A DNA stretch of 64,000 nt from KACC-23026 sp963829575 (lineage in GTDB: Bacteria; Bacillota; Bacilli; Bacillales; Sporolactobacillaceae). Positions 1 through 7,509 of this stretch are shown in pieces. Every line of letters begins with the position of its first letter. The stretch's first letter is position 1. The translations under genes and the position numbers were made by a program. The stretch spans positions 186,001-250,000 of the forward strand of contig CAWHJF010000012.1 of assembly GCA_963829575.1 (NCBI GenBank), written 5' to 3'. Under the pieces are notes generated by a model. The model was not told the DNA's origin, made no database searches, and worked only from the letters and a program-made list of their open reading frames with translations.

Positions 1-1
1 C

Positions 2-277
2 ACTTTAAAGAACCACTCTATTACTAAGCTTTTTTCCTCTTTTGTGATGCATGAGGTGCCTGATTTAAAAGACGTCTTTGAGGAAATGGACCGAATTTTG
101 GTGGATGGCGGAAAAGGATTAATTTTGGATTGGGAAGCGGTGGAGTCTGAGAGCGGACCGCCCCTCCATGTCCGGATTCCATCCAACCAATTAAAGAAAG
201 AATTTGAAGCGTATGGTTTCAAGACACAGCTGGATCGAATCCGTGAAGAGGTTTATGCGCTTATCATTACCAAATAG
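2..277 (+). CDS. SAM-dependent methyltransferase, C-terminal part (5' end outside window)
   Basis: The frame is open from base 2, so the gene starts upstream of the window. About 91 residues are visible. The pattern is that of the end of a class I (type 11) methyltransferase fold: SSFVMHEVPD corresponds to the strand after the SAM site, the next helix has DVFEEMDRIL and then a VDGGKGLILDW strand, and the C-terminal YGFKTQL..EEVYALIITK is the usual closing hairpin. The SAM-binding GxGxG motif would lie outside the window, so the substrate cannot be guessed. It is followed after 13 bases by a DUF302 gene with its own ribosome binding site, probably co-transcribed. Confidence 0.7.
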   Translation, partial: TLKNHSITKLFSSFVMHEVPDLKDVFEEMDRILVDGGKGLILDWEAVESESGPPLHVRIPSNQLKKEFEAYGFKTQLDRIREEVYALIITK

Positions 278-290
278 GAAAGGAGGACGT

Positions 291-677
291 ATGATGTTCC
301 ATTACACAGAAATATCAAGTAAAAGCTTAGAGGACACGATCGAGAGCCTAGAGGGACATTTAAAGGATGAACAGTTTGGGGTTTTATGGGACTTTAATAT
401 TAATGAAAAGTTAGAATCAAAAGGGTTTAATCTTCAAAATCGGTATCGCGTTTTAGAAGTGTGCAACCCCAAAGAGGCCTACAATGTCTTAACGCAGGAT
501 CCACTCGTCAGTTATTTTCTCCCGTGTAAAATTGTGGTTTACGAAGACCAAGGCAGCGTGAAAGTCGGGATGCCTCGTCCAACCGCTTTAATTAGCATGG
601 TCAATGACTCCAATTTAAAGGCGATCGCAGAAGGTATTGAGACCCGATTAATCACTTGCATTAAAGCGAGTTTATAA
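291..677 (+). CDS. DUF302-domain protein
   Basis: A 128-residue soluble protein that fits the DUF302 family along nearly its whole length: an N-terminal strand-helix (SSKSLEDTIESLEGHLKDEQFGVLWDFNINEKL), the central RVLEVCNPKEAYNVL segment, then LPCKIVVYEDQGSVKVGMPRP and a final helix. A role for this family is not firmly established; members often sit near redox or metal genes. The start is set by AGGAGG at 281-286, five bases before ATG at 291; a longer reading from 204 has no such site and overlaps the upstream gene. Probably in one transcript with the methyltransferase. The stop is followed by the left arm of an inverted repeat. Confidence 0.85.
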   Translation: MMFHYTEISSKSLEDTIESLEGHLKDEQFGVLWDFNINEKLESKGFNLQNRYRVLEVCNPKEAYNVLTQDPLVSYFLPCKIVVYEDQGSVKVGMPRPTALISMVNDSNLKAIAEGIETRLITCIKASL

Positions 678-692
678 GGTTTATTCCAAATC

Positions 693-740
693 AAAAAGAG
701 GTTGACCTTTTGAGTAAATAGTTCCGATAACGTGGAGAAA
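693..740 (+). repeat. Left arm of 48-bp inverted repeat bounding an AT-rich islet
   Basis: Bases 721-740 are repeated exactly in inverted orientation at 2163-2182. Outside that core, the 11-base AAAAAGAGGTT at 693-703 recurs at the same distance (17 bases) on the other side (2200-2210). The arms therefore match over about 48 bp with a diverged middle. Seen directly. Meaning is inferred: ends of a small mobile or invertible unit, or paired copies of one dispersed repeat. Confidence 0.75.
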
Positions 741-802
741 ATGTGAAAAAACGCTAGAAAAACAGGCTAGATCGCACACGAAATCACACTATAATTAACA
801 AT

Positions 803-834
803 AAAAAACGACTCAAATTATTGAGTTGTTTTTT
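803..834. terminator. Rho-independent terminator, can act in both directions
   Basis: Stem built on ACTCAA/TTGAGT with A-run before and T-run after. It lies between the rightward DUF302 gene and the leftward lipoprotein gene and could serve both. Confidence 0.7.
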
Positions 835-943
835 ATTTCCAAATAATGTCATATTCCACTAACGCTTTCGTTCGTTGAACAACAAATTTATCTCTTTTTA
901 ATTCAAAAATAAAGTCTACAAAGTTACAATTAACCCCGCAGTG

Positions 944-1501
944 TTACTTAATCATTTGATTTGCTAATTGAATAAGGTCTTTTTGATGTTGTTGTTCAGT
1001 GACAGGGTTACTATTAAAACTCAAGGTAAGCATATAAAGAATACCTTTGTTAGTAAAATTGAGACCTGTGCCTTTATAGTGACCGATGATTCCTTTTTTA
1101 AGCTTTACCTTTTTTGTATTTTCCTGATGAGCTATTTTTGCGTAGTTTGAAGCGGTAATGGTTAATATATCGGGATTCTTTTTAGCTTTTGAGAAAGCAG
1201 ATACTGAAAACATAATATCATTACCATTATCTTTACCATTATGATTTAGGTCATCTATTTCAACGTTTTGATAACCTTTCGTATCAAATGGAAAAGTTTT
1301 AGGAAGTGTCACGTGAAAAGGTAGGGATTTTAGTGCTTTTTTTATAGAACTAGCGGTGTAAATAACTGTGAGAGATTTATATTCGGTGTTGTTCCCCTTT
1401 TCTTTGGTTAACAACTTTGTATTCAAAGTAGTGGGTGTAGTGTCGCAACCAATTAAAAATAATGATAAACCGAGTAAAATCAAAAAAATACGTTTCTTCA
1501 T
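944..1501 (-). CDS. Small predicted lipoprotein, DUF4367-like C-terminus
   Basis: A 185-residue protein with a lipoprotein signal: MKKR, a hydrophobic stretch and LIGC as lipobox (Cys19), so probably anchored to the outer face of the membrane. The mature part is basic and Thr/Asn/Lys-rich. The C-terminal third (GIIGHYKGTGLNFTNKGILY followed by LTLSFN and a helix with DLIQLANQMIK) resembles the end of DUF4367-type extracytoplasmic domains, a weak similarity. It uses more A and T than its neighbours. It is one of two genes inside the inverted-repeat-bounded segment, transcribed leftward downstream of the small membrane protein at 1651-1830. Function unknown. Confidence 0.65.
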   Translation of the reverse strand: MKKRIFLILLGLSLFLIGCDTTPTTLNTKLLTKEKGNNTEYKSLTVIYTASSIKKALKSLPFHVTLPKTFPFDTKGYQNVEIDDLNHNGKDNGNDIMFSVSAFSKAKKNPDILTITASNYAKIAHQENTKKVKLKKGIIGHYKGTGLNFTNKGILYMLTLSFNSNPVTEQQHQKDLIQLANQMIK

Positions 1502-1650
1502 TACATACCTCCATTGAATTTATTAAAGAATTTGTCTAAATGAATCAAATTCTTTGGTAGACAATCAGACAATCTTGGCATTGACTTCTTGAAAATGTGA
1601 CACCCTCCTTACACTAAAGCAGTCGTTCGTTTAACATTGCTCAATTAAAG

Positions 1651-1830
1651 TTACGTTTGATTTCTGTTAGCTCTGAACTCTGTTGAAAAATAAAATAAAG
1701 CAATAAGAAATAATATCGTTGAAAGAGCTAATACTATTCCGTTCCATTCACCACTAAATAAAGTGATAGTAACAAGAGAAATCATATGCATTAAAGTTAC
1801 AATAAAAAACAATATTATATAAGTTTTCAG
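1651..1830 (-). CDS. Probable 59-aa membrane mini-protein with CTG start
   Basis: Read by eye on the minus strand: KTYIILFFIVTLMHM, a short polar turn with SGEWNG, then IVLALSTILFLIALFYF and a charged tail EFRANRNQT. That is two transmembrane helices with a hairpin turn and a positive C-terminus, a pattern unlikely by chance. A strong GGGAGGT site (about 1836-1842) sits seven bases before codon 1, but that codon is CTG, with an in-frame stop just upstream. Either CTG is used, or the original ATG was lost and translation begins at an internal TTG or ATG (1812 or 1791). It lies upstream of the lipoprotein gene in the same direction. No family recognised. Confidence 0.4.
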   Translation of the reverse strand: MKTYIILFFIVTLMHMISLVTITLFSGEWNGIVLALSTILFLIALFYFSTEFRANRNQT

Positions 1831-2162
1831 TTAACTTACCTCCCACTAAAATACTAACTGAAAAACACAACTATTATTGAACTCTACTGAACCGCTAGTT
1901 AAAGAGCTGAATCTTCGTAATTTTTAACTATATTTTACCATACAGTCGTATGAATCCTTGAAGTTTCTCAAAATGAATAAAATTCGGTGCCAAATAACAA
2001 GTGAAACAGCACCCTTTTTCGCTCAATGACAATAAATATGGTCAGACGTTATTTGACGTGCTATTTGCTAGGCTAGTTTATATGCGCTTTAAGCAAAAAC
2101 ACTGTTAAATTAAAGAAAATTCGCATACCAAAAGCATGCGAATTCATGTGCTGTTTTTAGTG
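1831..2162. other. AT-rich non-coding stretch
   Basis: No credible gene is seen. It should hold the promoter of the leftward mini-protein/lipoprotein pair, and AT-rich minus-strand sequence around 1930-1950 would suit a -10 element. A hairpin (ATTCGCAT/ATGCGAAT, about 2119-2142) lies just inside the right arm of the inverted repeat and has no T-run. Confidence 0.5.
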
Positions 2163-2210
2163 TTTCTCCACGTTATCGGAACACCTTGCCTCTTGAGGTA
2201 ACCTCTTTTT
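2163..2210 (-). repeat. Right arm of 48-bp inverted repeat
   Basis: Exact inverted copy of 721-740 at 2163-2182, plus the AACCTCTTTTT block at 2200-2210 matching 693-703 in the same register. It lies just downstream of the stop of the leftward CoADR gene. Confidence 0.75.
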
Positions 2211-2261
2211 TCGATAATTTTTTCTGTGTATGAGTTCCTCCAGGGTCATCCTACCACTGTA

Positions 2262-3935
2262 TTAGTTCACACTTAATGCTCCTTTTGTATGCGCCTTTAT
2301 GGCAGCATAGGTTTTCCAACCACCATCTAAATTAATCGCTTGGAAACCATGACCTTTAAGGATCCGTGTTGCGAGGTAACCTCTTAGCCCCACTTGGCAA
2401 TTTAAGTAGATTGGCTTGTTTTTAGGAAGTTGTTCCAAATGATCACGGAGTTCGGATAATGGAATATTGACTGAGCCTTTTATAAATCCATTCTCCCTTT
2501 CTTTAGGCTCTCTCACATCAATAAGAAAACCACCATTCTGAACAATGGCATCGATCTGATGCCATTGGACCGTTTCAATGGCTTCCTCAAAGAGATTAGT
2601 TGCTACATAACCAGCCATATTAATAGGGTCTTTAGCAGAAGAAAAGGGTGGAGCATAGGAGAGTTCTAATTCCGTTAGATCAAAAACAGTAAGCTTTCCC
2701 TTTATGGCGGTTGCTAAGACATCAATCCGTTTATCTACGCCATCTTTCCCGATGGCTTGAGCACCTAAAATGGCTCCAGACGTTGGATCAAATAGGAGCT
2801 TTAGAGAAATAGGGTTAGCCCCAGGATAGTATCCAGCATGAGAAGTTGGATGAATATGGATGGCTTTGTAGTCCACTCCGAGACGTTTCAGTAGCTTTTC
2901 GTTACTGCCAGTTGTCCCGACAGCTAAATCAAATACTTTTGCAATGGCCGTCCCAAGCGCTCCTTTATATGGCGTCTTTTGGTCGTAGATATGATCAGCA
3001 GCCAGTCGACCTTGTCGATTCGCTATTCCTGCAAGTGGAATCATGGCTTTCGTCCCGTTCACAAATTCAAAAACCTCTATAGCGTCTCCAATCGCATAAA
3101 TAGTTGGGTCATTGGTTTGAAGACACGCATTCACTTGAATGCCACCGCGTTCTCCGATGGTTAAACCGGCCTCTTTAGCGAGTTTGTTTTCTGGTCGAAC
3201 GCCGATTGAGAGAATGGTTAAATCGGATGGAAGTCTACGGCCGCTAGCAAGAACAATGGTGTTACCTTCGTCCTCAAAAGAATGAACGCCGTCTTCCAGA
3301 ATGAGAGTAATTCCTTTGTCGTTTAGATGATTGTGAACAATGGAAGCCATTTCAAAGTCCAAAGGGGCCATGACTTGGTTGGCCATTTCAATAAGCGTGA
3401 CTTTAATACCGGTTCCAACCAAATTCTCCGCCATTTCAAGGCCAATAAAACCACCGCCTACGATGACAGCCTGTTTGGGTTGGTGATCTTTTATATAATG
3501 TTTGATGGCGTCGGCATCTGGTATTGTGCGTAAGGTGAATAAATGGTTGGCTTCGTTTAATCCCTTAATAGGAGGAACAATGGGACGGGCTCCCGGTGAA
3601 AGCACAAGGTGGTCATAGCTTTCTTCATAGACCTCTTGCGTTTTTAAGTTCTGCACGGTTACCGTCTTTTGATCACGGTTAATTTTGATGACTTCACTTA
3701 AGTTTCGAATATCTAGATTAAATCGTTGACTCATACTTTTCACGGTTTGTACAAGTAGTTTCTGTCGTTCTTTTATGGCATTCCCAATATAATAAGGTAA
3801 ACCGCAATTTGCGAAGGAAATATGTTCGCCTTTTTCAAATAAAATAATAGTCGACGTTTCGTCAAGTCTTCGGAGTCTAGCTGCGGTAGTGGCACCTCCA
3901 GCAACCCCACCAATAATGATAATTTTCTTAGGCAT
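2262..3935 (-). CDS. cdr: CoA-disulfide reductase with C-terminal rhodanese domain (CoADR-RHD)
   Basis: A 557-residue flavoprotein that reduces CoA disulfides or CoA/protein persulfides with NAD(P)H. Residues 1-445 are the pyridine-nucleotide-disulfide reductase part: FAD motif IIIIGGVAGGATTAARLRR at the N-terminus, a single active cysteine in SFANCGLPYY (Cys44), a second dinucleotide motif VIVGGGFIGLEMAENL, and the FAD-closing YAIGDAIEV. Residues about 460-550 are a rhodanese domain with the catalytic loop CQVGLR (Cys513). This fusion is the known CoADR-RHD architecture and handles sulfane sulfur. It is transcribed away from the CstR-type regulator at 4268, which very likely controls it. The start ATG at 3935 is preceded by a GAGAG-type site. 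Confidence 0.93.
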   Translation of the reverse strand: MPKKIIIIGGVAGGATTAARLRRLDETSTIILFEKGEHISFANCGLPYYIGNAIKERQKLLVQTVKSMSQRFNLDIRNLSEVIKINRDQKTVTVQNLKTQEVYEESYDHLVLSPGARPIVPPIKGLNEANHLFTLRTIPDADAIKHYIKDHQPKQAVIVGGGFIGLEMAENLVGTGIKVTLIEMANQVMAPLDFEMASIVHNHLNDKGITLILEDGVHSFEDEGNTIVLASGRRLPSDLTILSIGVRPENKLAKEAGLTIGERGGIQVNACLQTNDPTIYAIGDAIEVFEFVNGTKAMIPLAGIANRQGRLAADHIYDQKTPYKGALGTAIAKVFDLAVGTTGSNEKLLKRLGVDYKAIHIHPTSHAGYYPGANPISLKLLFDPTSGAILGAQAIGKDGVDKRIDVLATAIKGKLTVFDLTELELSYAPPFSSAKDPINMAGYVATNLFEEAIETVQWHQIDAIVQNGGFLIDVREPKERENGFIKGSVNIPLSELRDHLEQLPKNKPIYLNCQVGLRGYLATRILKGHGFQAINLDGGWKTYAAIKAHTKGALSVN

Positions 3936-3964
3936 AAAGCGTTCTCTCCTTTTATGTGATTTAA

Positions 3965-3981
3965 ATACCCCTACCCCTATA
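3965..3981. promoter_or_regulatory. Candidate CstR/CsoR-type operator
   Basis: Two C-runs in ATACCCCTACCCCTATA lie 30 bases upstream of the CoADR start. G/C-tract sites flanked by AT are typical of the CsoR/CstR family. A related G-tract sequence lies at about 4101-4116 on the regulator side. Function is inferred from position. Confidence 0.45.
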
Positions 3982-4267
3982 TTAAAAGCGTTGTTAGGAT
4001 CTTGATGTGATTAAAATCACAAAGGAGAATAAGTAGGGATTTATGATGAGGAAAAACGATTATGGGGCCTGTTCAATGTAAGCGAAGCTTGAAACATAAT
4101 GTGGGGTGGGGTCTATAAGAGTGGAACAAAGACTACGAGTAAAGGGGGTCCTTTTTAAAATAGCAGTGGACTATAGTTGATCGTAAGAATAATTAGGTTA
4201 AACTATAAGTAAAGTCTATTTTTTAGCCACATGCTTAAACGGCATGAGGTGTTTGGGAGGGTCGAAC

Positions 4268-4528
4268 ATGCAATATGATAATAAAATAAAAAATCGTGTC
4301 AAACGCGTGGAAGGACAAGTTCGCGGGATTCTTCGCATGATGGAAGAAGAAAAGGATTGTAAAGATCTTGTGACTCAAATGGCGGCTGTTCGTAATGCTT
4401 TAGATAAAACCATTGCGGTTGTAGTGAGTACGAATTTAGAAGAATGTATCCGAGAACAACTTTCTAATGGCGAAGCAACAGATGAACTCATTCAAGAAGC
4501 AGTTAACCTTTTAGTTAAAAGTCGCTGA
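4268..4528 (+). CDS. cstR: CstR-type persulfide-sensing repressor
   Basis: An 86-residue all-helical repressor of the CsoR/DUF156 family: KNRVKRVEGQVRGILRMMEE is the DNA-contacting first helix. Cysteines fall at positions 31 (KDCKDL) and 60 (EECIRE). The metal-binding histidine of copper-sensing CsoR is absent, with Asn56 in that area. This Cys31/Cys60 pair without His is the signature of CstR, which forms di- to tetrasulfide links on exposure to persulfides. The ATG at 4268 is chosen for GGGAGG at about 4255-4260; the upstream in-frame ATG at 4244 has no site. It is divergent from the CoADR-rhodanese gene and probably represses it. Confidence 0.88.
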   Translation: MQYDNKIKNRVKRVEGQVRGILRMMEEEKDCKDLVTQMAAVRNALDKTIAVVVSTNLEECIREQLSNGEATDELIQEAVNLLVKSR

Positions 4529-4592
4529 CATACAGAATTCACCTACCCACAATGTCATTACATCTCACGGCGATCTATTCATATAAAAAAGC

Positions 4593-4632
4593 GATCAAAA
4601 GACCGCCAACTCGGTGGTCTTTTGATTTTTTC
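4593..4632 (+). terminator. Rho-independent terminator after cstR
   Basis: Long stem ATCAAAAGACCGCC / GGTGGTCTTTTGAT with an AACTC loop and a T-run. Confidence 0.9.
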
Positions 4633-4808
4633 ATAAATTATGACGTGAGGCGCTTACATTTAGAAGCGGAAAGTCACACTTTAGGTATAGTATAAAACTA
4701 TATCAAGATATAGATTATTAGTGTTATTCGATAGTGCGTGTTCCATGTTACACTAACCTCACTTAGAAAAAGTGGATCTAACACGATTAAAAGAGGAGAG
4801 TGTATGTT

Positions 4809-5912
4809 ATGACGATTCATCCAACCCTGCCATTTCGTGCGGATCATGTCGGAAGCTTGCTCCGCCCACAAGTCATTCACCAAGCAAGAAATGAATTTCA
4901 AGAAGGAACGATCAATGCTGAGGCTTTGAGAGAAATTGAAAATCGGGAAATTAAACGAATCATAGATAAACAAATTGAGGTCGGGTTAGAGGCTGTGACT
5001 GATGGGGAATTTCGTCGCCGATTTTGGCATACGGATTTCTTGGAACACTTAAATGGCGTAGAAGGGTATGTACCTGAAACCGGATACTTATTTCGAAAAG
5101 GGGAAACCGAACGTTATGACATTCGGGTAAACGGAAAGGTTTCATTTAATCCAGATCATCCGTTTATTGAAGATTTTATTGAGTTTAACGAAATGGTCGG
5201 CGGCCGTGCGGTAGCCAAGCAAACGATTCCAAGTCCGAACCAACTCTTTAATAAAGGGGTTCAAAATAAAGAGGTGTATCCAACCCTTGAGGCCTATGCC
5301 GACGATGTGATTCAAACTTATCGGGATGTGATCCAAGCGTTTTATGAAGCGGGGTGCCGTTACCTTCAATTTGATGATGTGTATATCGCAGGTTTATCGG
5401 CGCCTGACATTCCATTCAATGATGGGGTGGTTACCCGAGATAAATTAATTCAACTGGCCTTGAGAGTGGTCAATGAAGTGCTCCAAAATAAGCCTGAAGA
5501 TCTTTATATCACAACCCATTTATGCCGTGGAAATTACCGATCGGATTGGGCGTTCTCTGGGAGTTATAATTTGATTGCTCCGACTCTATTCGCTAAAGAA
5601 AATGTAAATGGCTTCTTCTTAGAGTATGATGATGAGCGGTCAGGGAATTTCGAGCCACTTTCTTATATTCCAAAAGATGGGCCGCGTGTGGTGCTTGGTC
5701 TCGTGACTTCAAAGTTTGGGGAATTAGAAGATCGAGAAGCCCTAAAAGTGCGCATTAAAGAAGCAGCGGAATATCTTCCTTTGCACCAATTATGCCTAAG
5801 TCCACAATGCGGATTTGCCTCCACTCACCATGGAAATGAACTGACAGAAGACCAGCAGTGGGAGAAACTCCGTTTTATTGTCGAGCTAGCAAAGGAAGTA
5901 TGGGGAGTCTGA
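4809..5912 (+). CDS. MetE C-terminal-like methyltransferase (YxjG/YxjH type)
   Basis: A 367-residue protein corresponding to the catalytic C-terminal half of cobalamin-independent methionine synthase, as in Bacillus YxjG/YxjH. It begins FRADHVGSLLRP and contains the zinc ligands His237 and Cys239 (THLCRGN) and Cys334 (LSPQCGFAS), plus DGEFRRRFWHTDF and QFDDVY. It probably transfers a methyl group to homocysteine or a related thiol; the stand-alone forms lack the N-terminal folate half and their methyl donor is not certain. The start is ATG 4809 with AGGAG about ten bases before; GTG 4800 is in frame but too close to that site. No S-box or T-box leader was recognised upstream. Single-gene transcript. 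Confidence 0.85.
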   Translation: MTIHPTLPFRADHVGSLLRPQVIHQARNEFQEGTINAEALREIENREIKRIIDKQIEVGLEAVTDGEFRRRFWHTDFLEHLNGVEGYVPETGYLFRKGETERYDIRVNGKVSFNPDHPFIEDFIEFNEMVGGRAVAKQTIPSPNQLFNKGVQNKEVYPTLEAYADDVIQTYRDVIQAFYEAGCRYLQFDDVYIAGLSAPDIPFNDGVVTRDKLIQLALRVVNEVLQNKPEDLYITTHLCRGNYRSDWAFSGSYNLIAPTLFAKENVNGFFLEYDDERSGNFEPLSYIPKDGPRVVLGLVTSKFGELEDREALKVRIKEAAEYLPLHQLCLSPQCGFASTHHGNELTEDQQWEKLRFIVELAKEVWGV

Positions 5913-5964
5913 CCTACAAAAAGATGGGTCGTTTGTGACCGCTGAAATGAAGAGGTTTCATAAT

Positions 5965-6007
5965 AGAACAAGCCCTCCCTGATCGTTTGGGGAGGACTTG
6001 TTCTATT
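5965..6007 (+). terminator. Rho-independent terminator after the MetE-like gene
   Basis: Stem GAACAAG.CCTCCC / GGGAGG.CTTGTTC around a GATCGTTT loop, then CTATTTGT. Confidence 0.75.
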
Positions 6008-6035
6008 TGTGCAGATCAACGGGTAAGCGCATAGG

Positions 6036-6191
6036 TAGAGGGCTTCATGATTGCGATGAAGCCCTGTTTGGCGAGAAAAAGCAGAGCGAGAGGGCTTCAT
6101 GGATGAGATGAAGCCCCGTTCAGCGCGAAAAATCAATGCAAGAGTGCTTCATAGATGAGATGAAGCCCCATTCAGCGCGAAAAATCAAAGT
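6036..6191. repeat. Tandem repeat, three 52-bp units, each with a GGGCTTCAT/ATGAAGCCC hairpin
   Basis: GGCTTCAT or its variant begins at 6041, 6093 and 6145, exactly 52 bases apart. Each unit is a hairpin followed by a GCGAGAAAAA or GCGCGAAAAATCAA spacer. Units 2 and 3 are nearly identical, unit 1 more diverged. A single related hairpin with the same stem letters lies at 21332-21373. Located between two gene ends. Confidence 0.9.
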
Positions 6192-6199
6192 AAGGGAAA

Positions 6200-7108
6200 T
6201 TAGTCGTAATAAGCCCATTGGTGGCTTCCAACAGTGGTGAAATTTTTTCTTAGAATCTTTGAAACCATTTTCTTGGATTTCACAACTCTGCACCAATCAT
6301 GAATGATGTTTGTGGTGATTTTCTCAGTTGGGAACAGAAGTCGGAACTCCTCAACACTTCTTAAAACAACGGACGCAGTGGGTTCGGTATACTGGCAGTC
6401 CCTGCATGTACAATTTCTTCCTTCAACTGAAATTGAAAAGGACTGGCAATTTTCACAATTGGCCCCCTTTTTTAGCTGCTCATAAGTATAGTTAGGGAGA
6501 GTAATAAAGGGATTGGATGGGTGGTGTAGGGCGAGAAATTTTTGTGCTAGCTTCCGGTCCTCCTCAGTTATTTTGGGCAGTGATGCAGTTAACTGTGTAA
6601 TAAACCGATCGATTTGAGTCGGTAAAAGGATGGGTAAATTCATGGGGGCTTGGAAAAGTGTGAATTCAGGATTAACAAATACAACTTGGGCTTCAACAAG
6701 GTTGTTTTGTTTGAGGGATGAGAGCAGTTGGTTAAAGAGCGTGACACATCTTTTTAATTGGTCGACGGGGTTCTTGTATTCCCGCTTGTTGGAGGCAAGA
6801 TAAAGCTTATCTTGATCAAAGTACCACTCTCCTTGGAAATATTTAACATCGAAGATATGGATAATCCCTCCCGCAATTAAAAGTTTGTCAATTTGAAAAT
6901 AAGAATGATTCACCTCGAAGAGTAAATCATTAAGTACATGGAAGTGGTCCTCCCAGCTTATTGTAAGCTGATCAAACAATACTTCTCCGCAATAACCATT
7001 TTCTAGATTGGTATACAATCGTTTTTCCTGTTCAGTTAACGCAATTCGTAAATTTAAAGAACGGAGAGTCAATAATTCCATAGATTTTACTCGATTTTTC
7101 ACTAACAA
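6200..7108 (-). CDS. NERD-domain protein with C-terminal zinc-ribbon-like segment
   Basis: A 302-residue protein. Residues about 35-150 match the nuclease-related domain (NERD): GYCGEVLFDQL, then HVLNDLLFEVNHSYFQIDKLLIAGG, then IHIFDVKYFQGEWYF, i.e. the D..K core of a PD-(D/E)xK-like fold. After a helical middle, residues about 220-245 carry CENCQSF...CTCRDC, a four-cysteine cluster suggesting a zinc finger. NERD proteins are thought to act on DNA, but a reaction is not established for most. The TTG start at 7108 is chosen for GAGGAGG seven to eight bases before it. The upstream region holds a G-quadruplex-like run on the sense strand. Confidence 0.75.
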   Translation of the reverse strand: MLVKNRVKSMELLTLRSLNLRIALTEQEKRLYTNLENGYCGEVLFDQLTISWEDHFHVLNDLLFEVNHSYFQIDKLLIAGGIIHIFDVKYFQGEWYFDQDKLYLASNKREYKNPVDQLKRCVTLFNQLLSSLKQNNLVEAQVVFVNPEFTLFQAPMNLPILLPTQIDRFITQLTASLPKITEEDRKLAQKFLALHHPSNPFITLPNYTYEQLKKGANCENCQSFSISVEGRNCTCRDCQYTEPTASVVLRSVEEFRLLFPTEKITTNIIHDWCRVVKSKKMVSKILRKNFTTVGSHQWAYYD

Positions 7109-7160
7109 CGGACTGCCTCCTCAAAATTGGATTCTAAAATAACGGCCATATAACGCCAAT

Positions 7161-7199
7161 CCCATACCCCACCAAACCCAACCCCCCAACCCAACCCCA
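7161..7199 (-). promoter_or_regulatory. G-quadruplex-forming motif upstream of the NERD gene
   Basis: On the minus strand the run reads GGGGTTGGGTTGGGGGGTTG and continues GGTTTGG, so four or more G-tracts of three or more are joined by TT loops. It is on the coding strand of the NERD gene, about 53-90 bases before its start codon. Confidence 0.65.
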
Positions 7200-7211
7200 G
7201 AATGACACGCC

Positions 7212-7509
7212 TCAATCTACTAGGATAATATAATCCTTTGCAAATTCTGGATAGATGCCGCGGGTCATGTACCAATTCCAGATCAGATCTTCTGTTTCGT
7301 TAGCAATCATGCCGTCCAGGATGATAGGAGTTCTTCCCAAAATGGAGGGGGACAGGTTTCCCAGGAGGCCGGAAGGATGATGGCATCGCGTGTGAAGTAA
7401 GTAGACAAAATATCGAGGGGGAATCTTGGGTCTGTATTCTCGCTTTGTAGCGTTCATAGTAAGCGGCTAAACCTTTGCCATAAAATTCAATGAGCCTTCG
7501 AAAGCGCAT
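7212..7509 (-). pseudogene. Unrecognised degenerate gene, two overlapping frames
   Basis: Two minus-strand frames share this stretch. The upstream one opens MRFRRLIEFYGKGLAAYYERYKA and looks protein-like only in its first 25 or so residues. The other looks protein-like only at its end (ILDGMIANETEDLIWNWYM and PEFAKDYIILVD). The combination suggests one short gene broken by a frameshift at about 7330-7420. No clear ribosome binding site was seen for either. No family recognised. Confidence 0.3.

Noticed and set aside
4633..4808. Possible S-box or T-box upstream of the MetE-like gene
   Set aside because: None of the conserved blocks of either class could be found; only short AT-rich inverted bits.
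6036..6191. CRISPR array
   Set aside because: Unit-to-unit similarity extends through the spacers, only three units are present, and no cas genes are near.
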